Positions 1-6,972 of a stretch of DNA of 64,000 bases are shown here, piece after piece. The notes below the pieces were generated by a model, which ran no database searches, was not told where the DNA came from, and was given only the letters and a program-made list of their open reading frames with translations. Position numbers and translations under genes: made by a program. This DNA comes from JASHPR01 sp963833885. Lineage in GTDB: Bacteria > Actinomycetota > Actinomycetes > Streptosporangiales > Streptosporangiaceae. Where the stretch lies: contig CAWHZU010000015.1 in NCBI GenBank assembly GCA_963833885.1, positions 248,001 through 312,000 on the forward strand. Reading direction: 5' to 3'. Position 1 is the stretch's first letter. The number at the start of each line of letters is the position of its first letter.

Positions 1-344
1 TCGTGTTCATCGCCTCCGACACCGTCTGGGCCCCGCCGAACCCGGCGATGCTGGCGTACATCGCGAGCAAGGGCGCGCTGCTCGGGGTCATGCGCACGCT
101 GGCCGTCACCCTCGGTGCCGACGGCATCGCCGTATCGGCAGTGGCACCGGGCCTGACCGACACGCCGGGCGCCCGCACCAGGAACGGCGACGAGCACTTC
201 GACGCGGTCGTCGAGCGCCAGGCGCTCAAGCGCCCGCTCACACCCGGCGACACCGCGGCCGCCGTCGCGTACCTGGTCTCCGACGCGGCTTCGGCCATGA
301 CCGGCCAGGTGCTGTGCGCCGACGGCGGTCTCGTCATGCGATAG
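1..344 (+). CDS. SDR-family oxidoreductase, C-terminal part (5' end outside window)
   Basis: C-terminal portion of a short-chain dehydrogenase/reductase cut by the window edge; the reading frame is open from base 3. The catalytic Tyr-x-x-x-Lys pair is visible as YIASK near the left edge. It is followed by the usual helix, the AVAPGLTDTPG segment that closes over the cofactor, and the typical C-terminal AMTGQVLCADGG. About 113 residues of an expected 250 are present, so the Rossmann glycine motif lies outside. It is probably an NAD(P)H-dependent alcohol/ketone oxidoreductase; the substrate cannot be inferred. The stop is followed after 16 bases by the next gene on the same strand, with AGGGAGGC between them, so the two may be co-transcribed. 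Confidence 0.9.
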   Translation, partial: VFIASDTVWAPPNPAMLAYIASKGALLGVMRTLAVTLGADGIAVSAVAPGLTDTPGARTRNGDEHFDAVVERQALKRPLTPGDTAAAVAYLVSDAASAMTGQVLCADGGLVMR

Positions 345-360
345 GGAGGCAGGCCATGAT

Positions 361-768
361 GTGCACGTGGCGGTCGCTATCGATGTGCTGATCGAGAGGT
401 TCTACGGCGAGCTGTGGAACCGGTGGGACGATTCCGCGGTCGAGGACACTCTGAGCCCAGGCTTTACCTTCCGCGGGTCGCTGGGGCAGGAGACAACGGG
501 GCGGCAGGGGTGGCGGCGGTACCGGGACCTGATACGGGAAGGTTCCGCCGACTTTCACAACGAGATCGTGGACCTGGTGTCTGACGGCACGCGGGCGGCG
601 GCACGGCTTCGCTTCACCGGCACGCACACCGGGCCGCTGCTGGGCCTGCCCGCGACGCAGCGGCGGCTCGAATACGCGGGGGCAGCCTTTTTCACCGCCG
701 ATGAGCAGTGGCTGACCAGCGCCTGGGTTCTTGGCGATCTCGACGCACTCCGCCGCCAGCTCAGCTGA
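361..768 (+). CDS. SnoaL-like / NTF2-fold ester cyclase-type protein
   Basis: A 135-residue protein with the layout of the SnoaL-like polyketide-cyclase/NTF2-like family. An N-terminal helix carries FYGELWNRWD, followed by LSPGFTFRGS, the GWRRYRDLIR helix, and alternating beta strands ending in FTGTHTGPLLGLPATQR. The last of these is characteristic of the ester-cyclase branch. These proteins form a cone-shaped alpha+beta barrel with a hydrophobic pocket. Some are cyclases or epoxide hydrolases, and many have no known reaction. The GTG start is chosen because AGGGAGGC lies about 11 bases upstream. It directly follows the SDR gene and may serve the same small-molecule pathway, but no substrate can be named. 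Confidence 0.8.
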   Translation: MHVAVAIDVLIERFYGELWNRWDDSAVEDTLSPGFTFRGSLGQETTGRQGWRRYRDLIREGSADFHNEIVDLVSDGTRAAARLRFTGTHTGPLLGLPATQRRLEYAGAAFFTADEQWLTSAWVLGDLDALRRQLS

Positions 769-770
769 CC

Positions 771-1379
771 ATGGCCGCCAGCTCAGCTGACCACGCCGGA
801 TACGATCGGCCGGTGCTGCTTCCCGAGCATCCGATTGAGACCGCCCGGCTGACTCTGCGCTTCTTCGCACCCGCCGACTTCGATGATCTGTATGCCTACC
901 AGTCCCGCCCGGACGTGGCACGTTACCTGCACTGGCATGCCCGTGACCCGGTGCAGGTGCGGCAGGCCCTGGAGCAGCAGTGCGGCGAGACCAGCCTGGA
1001 GACCGAGGGCGACTGGCTGACATTCGCCGTGGTGTGGCGCGAGGCCGGGCGGGTCATCGGCGAGGTTGGCCTGAGATCGCTGAGCCGGGAGCACCGGCTG
1101 GGGGAGACCGGGTTCGTCTTCAACCCGGACTACCAGGGCCGGGGCCTGGCCACCGAGGCGGCTGAGGCAATGCTCGCGATGGGGTTCGAGAGCCTGAGAT
1201 GGCACCGGATCATCGGTTCTTGCGACGCCCGCAATGACCGGTCAGCGCGGCTGATGGAGCGGATCGGCATGCGCCGGGAGGCACACTTCGTCGAGAACGA
1301 GTTCGTGAAGGGGCGGTGGGCGGACGAGCTCGTCTACGCGATGCTCGACCGCGAGTGGCAGGCACGACGGTCTGCATGA
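771..1379 (+). CDS. GNAT-family N-acetyltransferase (RimJ/RimL-like)
   Basis: About 202 residues with GNAT features of the RimJ/RimL type. ETARLTLRFF near the N-terminus is followed by acetyl-CoA-binding motif A, where GFVFNPDYQGRGLATEAA supplies the Q/RxxGxG/A pyrophosphate loop. Motif B is represented by NDRSARLMERIGMRRE. It should transfer an acetyl group from acetyl-CoA to a primary amine (protein N-terminus, antibiotic or small molecule). The ATG at 771 lies two bases after the stop of the preceding gene. A GTG at 813 (VLLPEHPIETARL) is a plausible alternative that begins closer to the conserved fold, so the first 14 residues are uncertain. Confidence 0.88.
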   Translation: MAASSADHAGYDRPVLLPEHPIETARLTLRFFAPADFDDLYAYQSRPDVARYLHWHARDPVQVRQALEQQCGETSLETEGDWLTFAVVWREAGRVIGEVGLRSLSREHRLGETGFVFNPDYQGRGLATEAAEAMLAMGFESLRWHRIIGSCDARNDRSARLMERIGMRREAHFVENEFVKGRWADELVYAMLDREWQARRSA

Positions 1380-1446
1380 CCGCCCCGCCCGGGAGACTCA
1401 CCCGGGGGCTGTCCGCCGGCGCGGCGCACGAGCGGGTACCCGCGCG

Positions 1447-1650
1447 AGACTGGCAGCACTGCCCGAGGCCGAGGAGGCGCACGTGATCGCGGTCAGGACG
1501 GCCAGCCCGCGGGCCCTGCAGGACACGCTGCGCCGGATCTACCACACGGACGCGATCACGGGCACCGAAGCGATCATGGTGCTCGAGACCTTCTTCGAGC
1601 GCCCGCCCGACCCGCGCGAGCCCAGGCCGCAGGACGCGGAGGCTCGGTGA
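1447..1650 (+). pseudogene. orphan Lrp/AsnC ligand-binding (RAM) domain remnant
   Basis: The frame reads LAALPEAEEAHV, then IAVRTASPRALQDTLRRI, GTEAIMVLETFFERPP and a stop. This matches the second half of the Lrp/AsnC effector-binding RAM domain, including the TxTxxVL-like strand before the C-terminus. No helix-turn-helix is encoded upstream: the frame stays open back to about 1381 but has no family similarity. The only plausible internal start is GTG 1483, which would give 55 residues. It is therefore either a decayed regulator or a very short stand-alone domain. Its TGA overlaps the GTG start of nudC by 4 bases, so the fragment may still couple translation into nudC. It is too fragmentary for a functional call. 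Confidence 0.5.
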
Positions 1651-2561
1651 GCGCGGCCCTGGCCTACAACGGCCTGGCCCTCGACCGCGTGCCGGGGCGC
1701 CGGGACACCCCGGAGTGGATCGAGGCCGTGCTGGCCCGCCCAGCCTCCCGGGTGATCCCGTTCTGGCGCGACGGCTGCCTGGTGCGAGACCTTGCCGGAC
1801 CCCGGCCCGTGGTGCTCGGCGCCCAGGCGGCCGCGGCGGTGCTGAAGCACGCCGCGCTCTGTGTGTTCCTGGGGCTGGACGGTGAGGCCGGCGTCTTTGC
1901 CGCGGACCTGTCGGGGCTGGACCGGGCCGAAGCATTGACGGTGGCCGGGGCCACCGACGTGCTGGACGTGCGCCAGCTGGTCGCCTCGCTGGATGCCGCG
2001 CTGGCCAGCACCCTCGCCCTCGGCCGTGGCCTGCTGCGGTGGAACCGGGAGCAGCAGTTCTGCGGCGCCTGCGGCCAGGCCGCCGAGAGCGAACGCGGCG
2101 GTGTGCAGCGCCGCTGCACCGGCGAGGGCTGCGGCAGGCTGCTGTTCCCCCGGATCGAGCCTGCGGTGATCGCGCTGGTGGAGTCGCCTGGCGAACCGCG
2201 CAGGTGCCTGCTGGCCCGGCACGCCCAGTCGGTGAGCGGGGCGTACGCACTCTTGGCCGGCTTCGTCGAGATCGGCGAGTCGCTGGAGGGCGCGGTGCGC
2301 CGAGAGGTGGCCGAGGAGACCGGCGTGCTGATCGGCGGAGTCCGGTACGTGGCCTCGCAGGCCTGGCCGTTCCCGGCAGGGCTGATGGTCGGGTTCCGGG
2401 CCCGGGCGGTCACCGAGGCGATCACCGTTGACCCCTCCGAGCTGGAAGAGGCCCGCTGGCTCGGCCGCGCTGAGCTGGCCGACTACCTGAGCCGTCACCC
2501 CGGAAGGGGTGACTCGATCGAGAGCTTCCTGGTCAGTTCGTGGCTCACCGAGCGCGACTGA
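1647..2561 (+). CDS. nudC: NAD(+) diphosphatase NudC (Nudix hydrolase)
   Basis: A 304-residue NudC-type NADH pyrophosphatase. An N-terminal substrate-recognition domain (about 1-130) is followed by a zinc ribbon with Cys139, Cys142, Cys157 and Cys162 (FCGACG ... CTGEGC). The Nudix box lies at about 205-227 (GFVEIGESLEGAVRREVAEE), and the NudC signature region reads SQAWPFPAG in place of the classical SQPWPFPxS. The enzyme hydrolyses NADH/NAD to NMN(H) plus AMP and, in characterised homologues, removes NAD caps from RNA. The GTG start overlaps the preceding Lrp-like fragment by 4 bases. It ends 28 bases before the convergent tetR gene. Identification is firm; the physiological substrate (free NADH or capped RNA) is inferred from the family. 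Confidence 0.93.
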   Translation: MSAALAYNGLALDRVPGRRDTPEWIEAVLARPASRVIPFWRDGCLVRDLAGPRPVVLGAQAAAAVLKHAALCVFLGLDGEAGVFAADLSGLDRAEALTVAGATDVLDVRQLVASLDAALASTLALGRGLLRWNREQQFCGACGQAAESERGGVQRRCTGEGCGRLLFPRIEPAVIALVESPGEPRRCLLARHAQSVSGAYALLAGFVEIGESLEGAVRREVAEETGVLIGGVRYVASQAWPFPAGLMVGFRARAVTEAITVDPSELEEARWLGRAELADYLSRHPGRGDSIESFLVSSWLTERD

Positions 2562-2589
2562 CCACCGGCGCGCCTGTGGGTAGGGATGG

Positions 2590-3222
2590 TCAGGGGTCAT
2601 GCCGCGCCTCGATGCGGGTCGCCAGGTCGAAGACCGTGACGATCTCCCTGGCGTAGTTGTCGATGTCGAACTCCGGCTCCGGGGCCAACCGGGACGGCAC
2701 GGCGTCGATCGCGGCGCGAACCGCGATTGCCATGACGTGTGGGTCGAAGTCAGGGCGGAGCTGGCCGGCTGTTTGGAAGCCAGACAACAGATGCTCAAGG
2801 GCGCGGACCGCATCGACCACGTCGCTATCGCCGTAGAAGAGGCGTCGCCCGTCCGCGCTGCGTGCGATCTCGGAGACGGCGATCAGGGCGTTGCGGTTCT
2901 CGCGCATGAACGCGAGGTTCGTTTCGATATAGGCCCGCAGCATTCCTGGGCCGGTGGACCCGGCGAGGATCCGCGGGCGCATGTAGGCCATGCCCTTCTC
3001 GACCACGTCGCGAACGACCTGCTTCATGAGGTCGTCCTTGCCGGTGAAGTGGTAGCTGATGAGGCCTCGGCTGATCCCCAATCTCTCAGCGATGCGGGCG
3101 AAGGACGCTCCCGCGTAGCCGAAGTCGGCGATCGTGTCGATCGCCGCCACCACGATCTGCGCCCGTCGGGCGGTCTCGATGAAGGTCCGTTCCTCGCCGC
3201 CGGCCGCGGCTCCTGGCTGCAT
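2590..3222 (-). CDS. TetR/AcrR-family transcriptional repressor
   Basis: A 210-residue TetR regulator read leftwards. The N-terminal three-helix DNA-binding domain covers about residues 14-60. It contains IVVAAIDTIADFGYAGAS and the recognition helix region IAERLGISRGLISYHFTGKD, a canonical TetR HTH. The remaining alpha-helical ligand/dimerisation domain is divergent. It is transcribed divergently from an ABC-2 exporter (3431-5184). A near-perfect inverted repeat lies 11 bases upstream of its start (3234-3259). The simplest model is that it represses both itself and the exporter and is released by the exported compound. The inducer is unknown. Confidence 0.92.
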   Translation of the reverse strand: MQPGAAAGGEERTFIETARRAQIVVAAIDTIADFGYAGASFARIAERLGISRGLISYHFTGKDDLMKQVVRDVVEKGMAYMRPRILAGSTGPGMLRAYIETNLAFMRENRNALIAVSEIARSADGRRLFYGDSDVVDAVRALEHLLSGFQTAGQLRPDFDPHVMAIAVRAAIDAVPSRLAPEPEFDIDNYAREIVTVFDLATRIEARHDP

Positions 3223-3233
3223 GACCAGGAAAT

Positions 3234-3259
3234 TAGCATACTGTTCAGCCAGTGTGCTA
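3234..3259. promoter_or_regulatory. probable TetR operator between tetR and the ABC exporter
   Basis: TAGCATACT (3234-3242), an 8-base spacer, then AGTGTGCTA (3251-3259). The arms are complementary at 8 of 9 positions. Size and position, centred about 25 bases upstream of the tetR start in the divergent intergenic region, fit a TetR-family operator. The interval 3260-3430 shows no further feature and no credible small ORF; it is probably the exporter's leader. Confidence 0.65.
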
Positions 3260-3430
3260 CCGTCGAGCTATGTGCGCTGCAGAGATGGCGTCATACGTCC
3301 GCGATGAGAGACGGAGCCTGCCGGGCGACGACGCGACGATGTCCCACCTGGCACCCAGCCGACCGGGACATCACGAGGTGCCCGCCCATACCGAAGCGCC
3401 GCCGCGGTCGGGCAGCCCTGCGAGACGCCC

Positions 3431-4453
3431 ATGACGCCGCAGCCAGCAACTCAAGTGGCCGGCGGCGCTGAACCGACCAGTGATGCCTCGACCTCGACCC
3501 TCGACGGCCCGAAGGGTGAGTCTGCTCTGGTGGTCAAGCACTTGACAAAGCGCTTCGGTGACCGTGTCGCGTTCGATGATGTCTCATTCGAGGTTGGCTA
3601 CGGCGAGGTGTTCGGATTCCTCGGTCCGAACGGGGCCGGGAAGACCACGACGGTGCGAACGCTCGGCACGCTGCTCGCGCCAAGCTTGGGATCGGCGATC
3701 GTCGCCGGTATCCCGTTGAATGCGGAGAACGGTTCTGCGATCCGGTCGCGGATCTCGATCATGCCGGAGTCCCCAGGGTTGTACCTACGTCTGACTGTGA
3801 TGGAGAACCTCGAGTGCTTCGCCGGGCTCTACGAGCTGGACGACGTTCGCGGGCGCATCGAACGGGCGCTGCGGGCGGTCAACCTTGAAGACCGTGCGGG
3901 CGACCAGTGCGGATCGCTCTCAAAGGGTCTGCGTCAGCGCGTTGCGCTCGCGCGAGCGCTGCTCAACGACCCCGCCGTGTTGTTCCTGGATGAGCCGACG
4001 TCTGGCCTTGATCCCGTGGCCACGCGGGAGGTTCACGGGCTGATCGCCTCGCTTCGGGAGCGGGGGGTGACGATCTTCCTCACCACTCACCGATTGGAGG
4101 AGGCCGAGCGGCTGTGCCATCGGGTGGCGATCGTGAGTACGACGTTGCGAATGATCGGCCGGCCCGCCGAGCTGCGCGACCAGCTGTTCAGCCGATCTCT
4201 GGACGTGCGAGTCCGCACGCCGCTGGAAGATCCGAACGCAGTGCTCGGCGCTCTGCCAGGGGTCGAAGGATGGGAGCAGGCGCCGTCCGGCTACACGCTC
4301 GCCGTCTCAGACCCTGAGATTGCCGCCCCGCAGGTGGCACGGGCGCTGGTCGGCGCCGGCGCTGACATCCTGTCGATCGCCGAGTCCCGTCACTCGCTAG
4401 AGGACGTCTATCTCGAGCTGATCGACGAGGACGTGGAGGCCAAGAGCCGATGA
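3431..4453 (+). CDS. ABC transporter ATP-binding protein (ABC-2 exporter)
   Basis: A 340-residue nucleotide-binding subunit. Residues 1-30 are a low-complexity tail, and the domain starts at VVKHLTKRFGDRVAF. Walker A is GPNGAGKTTT, the signature is SLSKGLRQRVALARAL, Walker B is VLFLDEPTSGLD, and the H-loop reads FLTTHRLEEAE. A C-terminal extension of about 90 residues with a DRR-like fold follows. This is the DrrA/NatA type of exporter ATPase that drives efflux of drugs, lipids or ions. It overlaps the permease gene by 4 bases (ATGA), so the two are translationally coupled. The divergent TetR gene and the palindrome at 3234-3259 suggest substrate-induced expression. No substrate can be named. 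Confidence 0.93.
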   Translation: MTPQPATQVAGGAEPTSDASTSTLDGPKGESALVVKHLTKRFGDRVAFDDVSFEVGYGEVFGFLGPNGAGKTTTVRTLGTLLAPSLGSAIVAGIPLNAENGSAIRSRISIMPESPGLYLRLTVMENLECFAGLYELDDVRGRIERALRAVNLEDRAGDQCGSLSKGLRQRVALARALLNDPAVLFLDEPTSGLDPVATREVHGLIASLRERGVTIFLTTHRLEEAERLCHRVAIVSTTLRMIGRPAELRDQLFSRSLDVRVRTPLEDPNAVLGALPGVEGWEQAPSGYTLAVSDPEIAAPQVARALVGAGADILSIAESRHSLEDVYLELIDEDVEAKSR

Positions 4454-5184
4454 ACTTCAGCTGGACGCGCGTCAGGGCGATCGCCGTCAAGGAGCTGCGG
4501 GACTATCGCCGCAACCACTTCGTGGTCGGCACGATGACGGTGCTGCCGCTGCTGTTCATCATCCTGCCGTTGATCCAGGTGTTCCACACCTATGCGCACG
4601 TGCACAGCAGCAACCTCACCCTGCACGTCGGCGCCTCGATGCTTTACATGCTGGTGATCCCGGCGTTCCTGCCGTCCACCCTGTCCGCCTACTCGGTGGT
4701 CGGCGAGCGCGAGCAGGGGACGTTGGAACCTGTCTTGATAACCCCGATCCGCCGCGAGGAGTTCCTCATCGCCAAGGCGCTTGCCGCCTTCGTTCCGACT
4801 CTCGTCATCGCCTACCTGGTCTTCAGCATCTTCCTCGCCGCTTCGGCCCTCTTTGCCAACCCGGTGATCGCCTCAGCGATCTTCTCGGGCACGCACGTGC
4901 TGCTTCAGCTGCTGTTCACCCCATTGCTCGCCGGCTGGGGGATCTGGGTGGGGATCGCAGTCTCCGCCCGCTCCACTGACGTGCGCAGCGCCCAGCAGTT
5001 GAGTGTGCTCGGCACCCTGCCGCTGCTGGCCATCCTGGCGCTGATGTCGCTGAACGTCATCGCCGTGCCGGCCGGCCTCGCCGTCGGCCTCGCCGCCGTC
5101 CTGCTGGCCATCGACCTGCTCGCCTGGCGGGCCGTGGCGGCGATGTTCGACCGCGAACGACTCATTACCGGAACACGCACTTAA
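4450..5184 (+). CDS. ABC-2 type transporter permease
   Basis: A 244-residue integral membrane protein with about six hydrophobic segments: near FVVGTMTVLPLLFIILPLI, MLYMLVIPAFLPS, ALAAFVPTLVIAYLVF, LLFTPLLAGWGIWVGIAV, LSVLGTLPLLAILALM and GLAVGLAAVLLAIDLL. Between the second and third, YSVVGEREQGTLEPVL contains the GEREQGTLE motif of ABC-2 permeases, which contacts the ATPase. It partners the ATPase encoded immediately upstream. A homodimer is likely, since no second permease follows. Confidence 0.9.
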   Translation: MNFSWTRVRAIAVKELRDYRRNHFVVGTMTVLPLLFIILPLIQVFHTYAHVHSSNLTLHVGASMLYMLVIPAFLPSTLSAYSVVGEREQGTLEPVLITPIRREEFLIAKALAAFVPTLVIAYLVFSIFLAASALFANPVIASAIFSGTHVLLQLLFTPLLAGWGIWVGIAVSARSTDVRSAQQLSVLGTLPLLAILALMSLNVIAVPAGLAVGLAAVLLAIDLLAWRAVAAMFDRERLITGTRT

Positions 5185-5236
5185 CGCTCGCGCCGAGCTT
5201 TCGACCCTCTGACCCAACAAGAATGCGGAGACCGGA

Positions 5237-5545
5237 ATGTCACCCACCGTCATACTGAAACGAGAGACCACCGGCATCGCGGAGCTTCGCCGCAAACCGT
5301 TTCGAGTCATTCTGGACGGCGACCCCGCCGGATCGATCGACCGGAACCAGACCGTCGAACTACCAGTAGAGCCCGGCGCGCACACGCTCCAAGTCAGAAC
5401 CGGCCGATACTCGAGCCACGCGCAGTCCTTCGACGCCGCGGACGGCACGAACATCTGCTTCCGCTGCAACGGAGCGATCCTCTGGCCCCAATACGTCGCG
5501 TCACTCTTCGTGCCCACGATCGGCCTCAAGCTCAAACGCGAGTAG
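5237..5545 (+). CDS. small conserved hypothetical protein
   Basis: A 102-residue protein, not recognised. Its middle (FRVILDGDPAGSIDRNQTV, then LPVEPGAHTLQVRTGRYSS) reads like a single PEGA or carboxypeptidase-like beta-sandwich module. This is the pattern seen when a beta domain decorates a structural or surface protein. Two cysteines (CFRC) sit near residue 80, and the C-terminus (ASLFVPTIGLKLKRE) is mildly hydrophobic. There is no signal peptide. It lies 52 bases after the ABC permease on the same strand and could be a third gene of that operon, although ABC-2 exporters do not need such a partner. The PEGA suggestion is based only on strand pattern. Confidence 0.6.
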   Translation: MSPTVILKRETTGIAELRRKPFRVILDGDPAGSIDRNQTVELPVEPGAHTLQVRTGRYSSHAQSFDAADGTNICFRCNGAILWPQYVASLFVPTIGLKLKRE

Positions 5546-5601
5546 CTGCCGGGCGGCCAGATCCCGCAGCCAGATCCTTCCCGTGCGCGCCAGCGGGAGA
5601 G

Positions 5602-6006
5602 ATGCCGGGCCGCTCGTCGGGCGGGGGCGCTGATCGCGCTGAGCCGCCGGCCACTCCCAACCAGATCGCCTGGCTGGAATCCGGCCTGGCGGCGCCGGGC
5701 GGGACCGGCCTGAGCGAGCCGGACAGGCTGTCCATCATCCTTCTCGTCGGCGTGTTCGAGCGCAGTGAGGCGACCTTGGTGACCGATGTCAGCGCGGCCT
5801 TCCGTGCCGCGGGCGCCACGCCCGTGCAAGCGGTCGCCCGGTATGGCCGGCTCCTGGCCGACCTGACTTCCCCGGACGACTTTCCCGCCCTGCACGCGGT
5901 GATCGAGGCCAGAGCGTTCGAGCACGATAATCCCGACGGCGAGTTCACCTTCGGCCTTGATCGCGTGCTCGATGGGGTCGCAAGCCTGATCCGCGCCCGG
6001 AACTGA
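5602..6006 (+). pseudogene. TetR regulator C-terminal domain without its HTH (truncated)
   Basis: The 134-residue frame matches the ligand-binding half of an actinobacterial TetR regulator. LSEPDRLSIILLVGVFERSE is followed by FPALHAVIEARAF and the very typical ending FTFGLDRVLDGVASLIRAR. No DNA-binding helix-turn-helix precedes it: the sequence upstream is the 5237-5545 gene, and the first 25 residues of this frame are Gly/Pro-rich and family-unlike. It is best read as a 5'-deleted tetR relic. A second truncated regulator follows directly, so this is a small region of regulator decay. A stand-alone effector domain cannot be excluded but is unlikely. Confidence 0.6.
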
Positions 6007-6054
6007 GTTGCCCTCCTTCACGGCGCAGCCAACCCGGCGGGCCGCCAAGACACG

Positions 6055-6543
6055 GTGACCTGCGGGTCCGGCCGCGGCAGGCCATGTGCGGGCCCACCGG
6101 ACGTGCCCGGCTGCCAAACAGAGCACCCGGTACCGGACACGACGCCTACCCCCACACAGGCCCCGACCGCATCATCTCGACACAAACACCTGTCCGTGAT
6201 CTTGGACGAGTCCGTTCTGCGCCGTGCAGTAGGCGGCGCTGAGGTGATGCGCGAGCAGTTGAGACACCTCGTGCAGGCTGCCAGCAGACCTAATGCTGAT
6301 CTTCGGGTACTGCCCGACGCGGCCGGTGCTCACCCATCGGTCACCGGAGAGTTCACGATCTTGAGCTTCCCGGAAAGAGACGCGCCAGACGTCGTTTACC
6401 TGGAGAACATGACCAGCAACATCTACGTGGAACGTGAGGCCGAGGTTTTCCTATATACACTGGCCTTCGATCGTCTGACCAGCATGGCCATGGGGCCAGA
6501 GGACTCAGTTAGCTTGATCACCGAGCTAGCCGACCACCTCTAG
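6055..6543 (+). pseudogene. DUF5753 (XRE-type regulator) C-terminal fragment
   Basis: From about residue 46 the frame matches the last 115 residues of the DUF5753 domain: LSVILDESVLRRAVGG, then MREQLRHLVQAASRPNADLR, GEFTILSFPE and VVYLENMTSNIYVE. In actinomycetes this domain normally follows an N-terminal XRE helix-turn-helix, in proteins of about 280 residues. Here the HTH and the first part of DUF5753 are missing, and residues 1-45 are Pro/Thr-rich and unlike the family. It is followed after 18 bases by a DUF397 gene, the usual neighbour, so the pair is a damaged DUF5753-DUF397 regulatory module. Base composition around the fragment is visibly lower in GC than the neighbouring genes. Confidence 0.7.
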
Positions 6544-6561
6544 CGAGAGGAGGCGCAGACA

Positions 6562-6762
6562 GTGCATGATCTGCGCCGCGCCGAGTGGCGCACCAGCACC
6601 TTCAGTGGCGGTAACGGAAGTTGTGTAGAGGTCGCCAGCAACCTGCCCGGCATCATCGCGGTACGAGACAGCAAGGACCGTCAAGGCCCGGCACTGGTGT
6701 TCACGCCAGACGAGTGGAACGCGTTCCTTGCCGGGGTCCGCGCTGCCGAGTTCCACCTCTAA
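6562..6762 (+). CDS. DUF397 domain protein
   Basis: A 66-residue DUF397 protein covering the whole domain. WRTSTFSGGNGSCVEVA is followed by GIIAVRDSKDR and LVFTPDEWNAFLAGVRAAEF. These small proteins occur in tens of copies in Streptomyces and relatives, nearly always beside a helix-turn-helix/DUF5753 regulator. Some such pairs act as toxin-antitoxin-like or developmental regulators (the BldB/WhiJ-type systems). Start GTG 6562 is supported by GAGAGGAGG 9-17 bases upstream. Its partner regulator is truncated, so this copy is probably an orphan. Confidence 0.9.
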   Translation: MHDLRRAEWRTSTFSGGNGSCVEVASNLPGIIAVRDSKDRQGPALVFTPDEWNAFLAGVRAAEFHL

Positions 6763-6788
6763 CCGCGGACCACACGCCGAGCAGCACT

Positions 6789-6826
6789 AAGAAGCCCTCT
6801 GCCTCACGATGTGGCGAGGGCTTCTT
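6789..6826 (+). terminator. stem-loop terminator after DUF397
   Basis: AAGAAGCCCTC (6789-6799) and GAGGGCTTCTT (6816-6826) are perfectly complementary over 11 bases with a 16-base loop. The stem is symmetric, with A-rich and T-rich ends, so it can terminate transcription from either side. It closes the DUF5753/DUF397 unit. Confidence 0.85.
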
Positions 6827-6972
6827 CCGCCCCCACGTCGGCACCCGGCACCCGGCAGCCCCCAGCCCCGCCACCGTTTACCCTTTGGCACAACCACCTA
6901 TAAGCGGGGGAACTCCCACGATCATGAAATGACGGGTGGGGAGGTGCCGGATGCGGGCGGTGGAGGTGCCGG

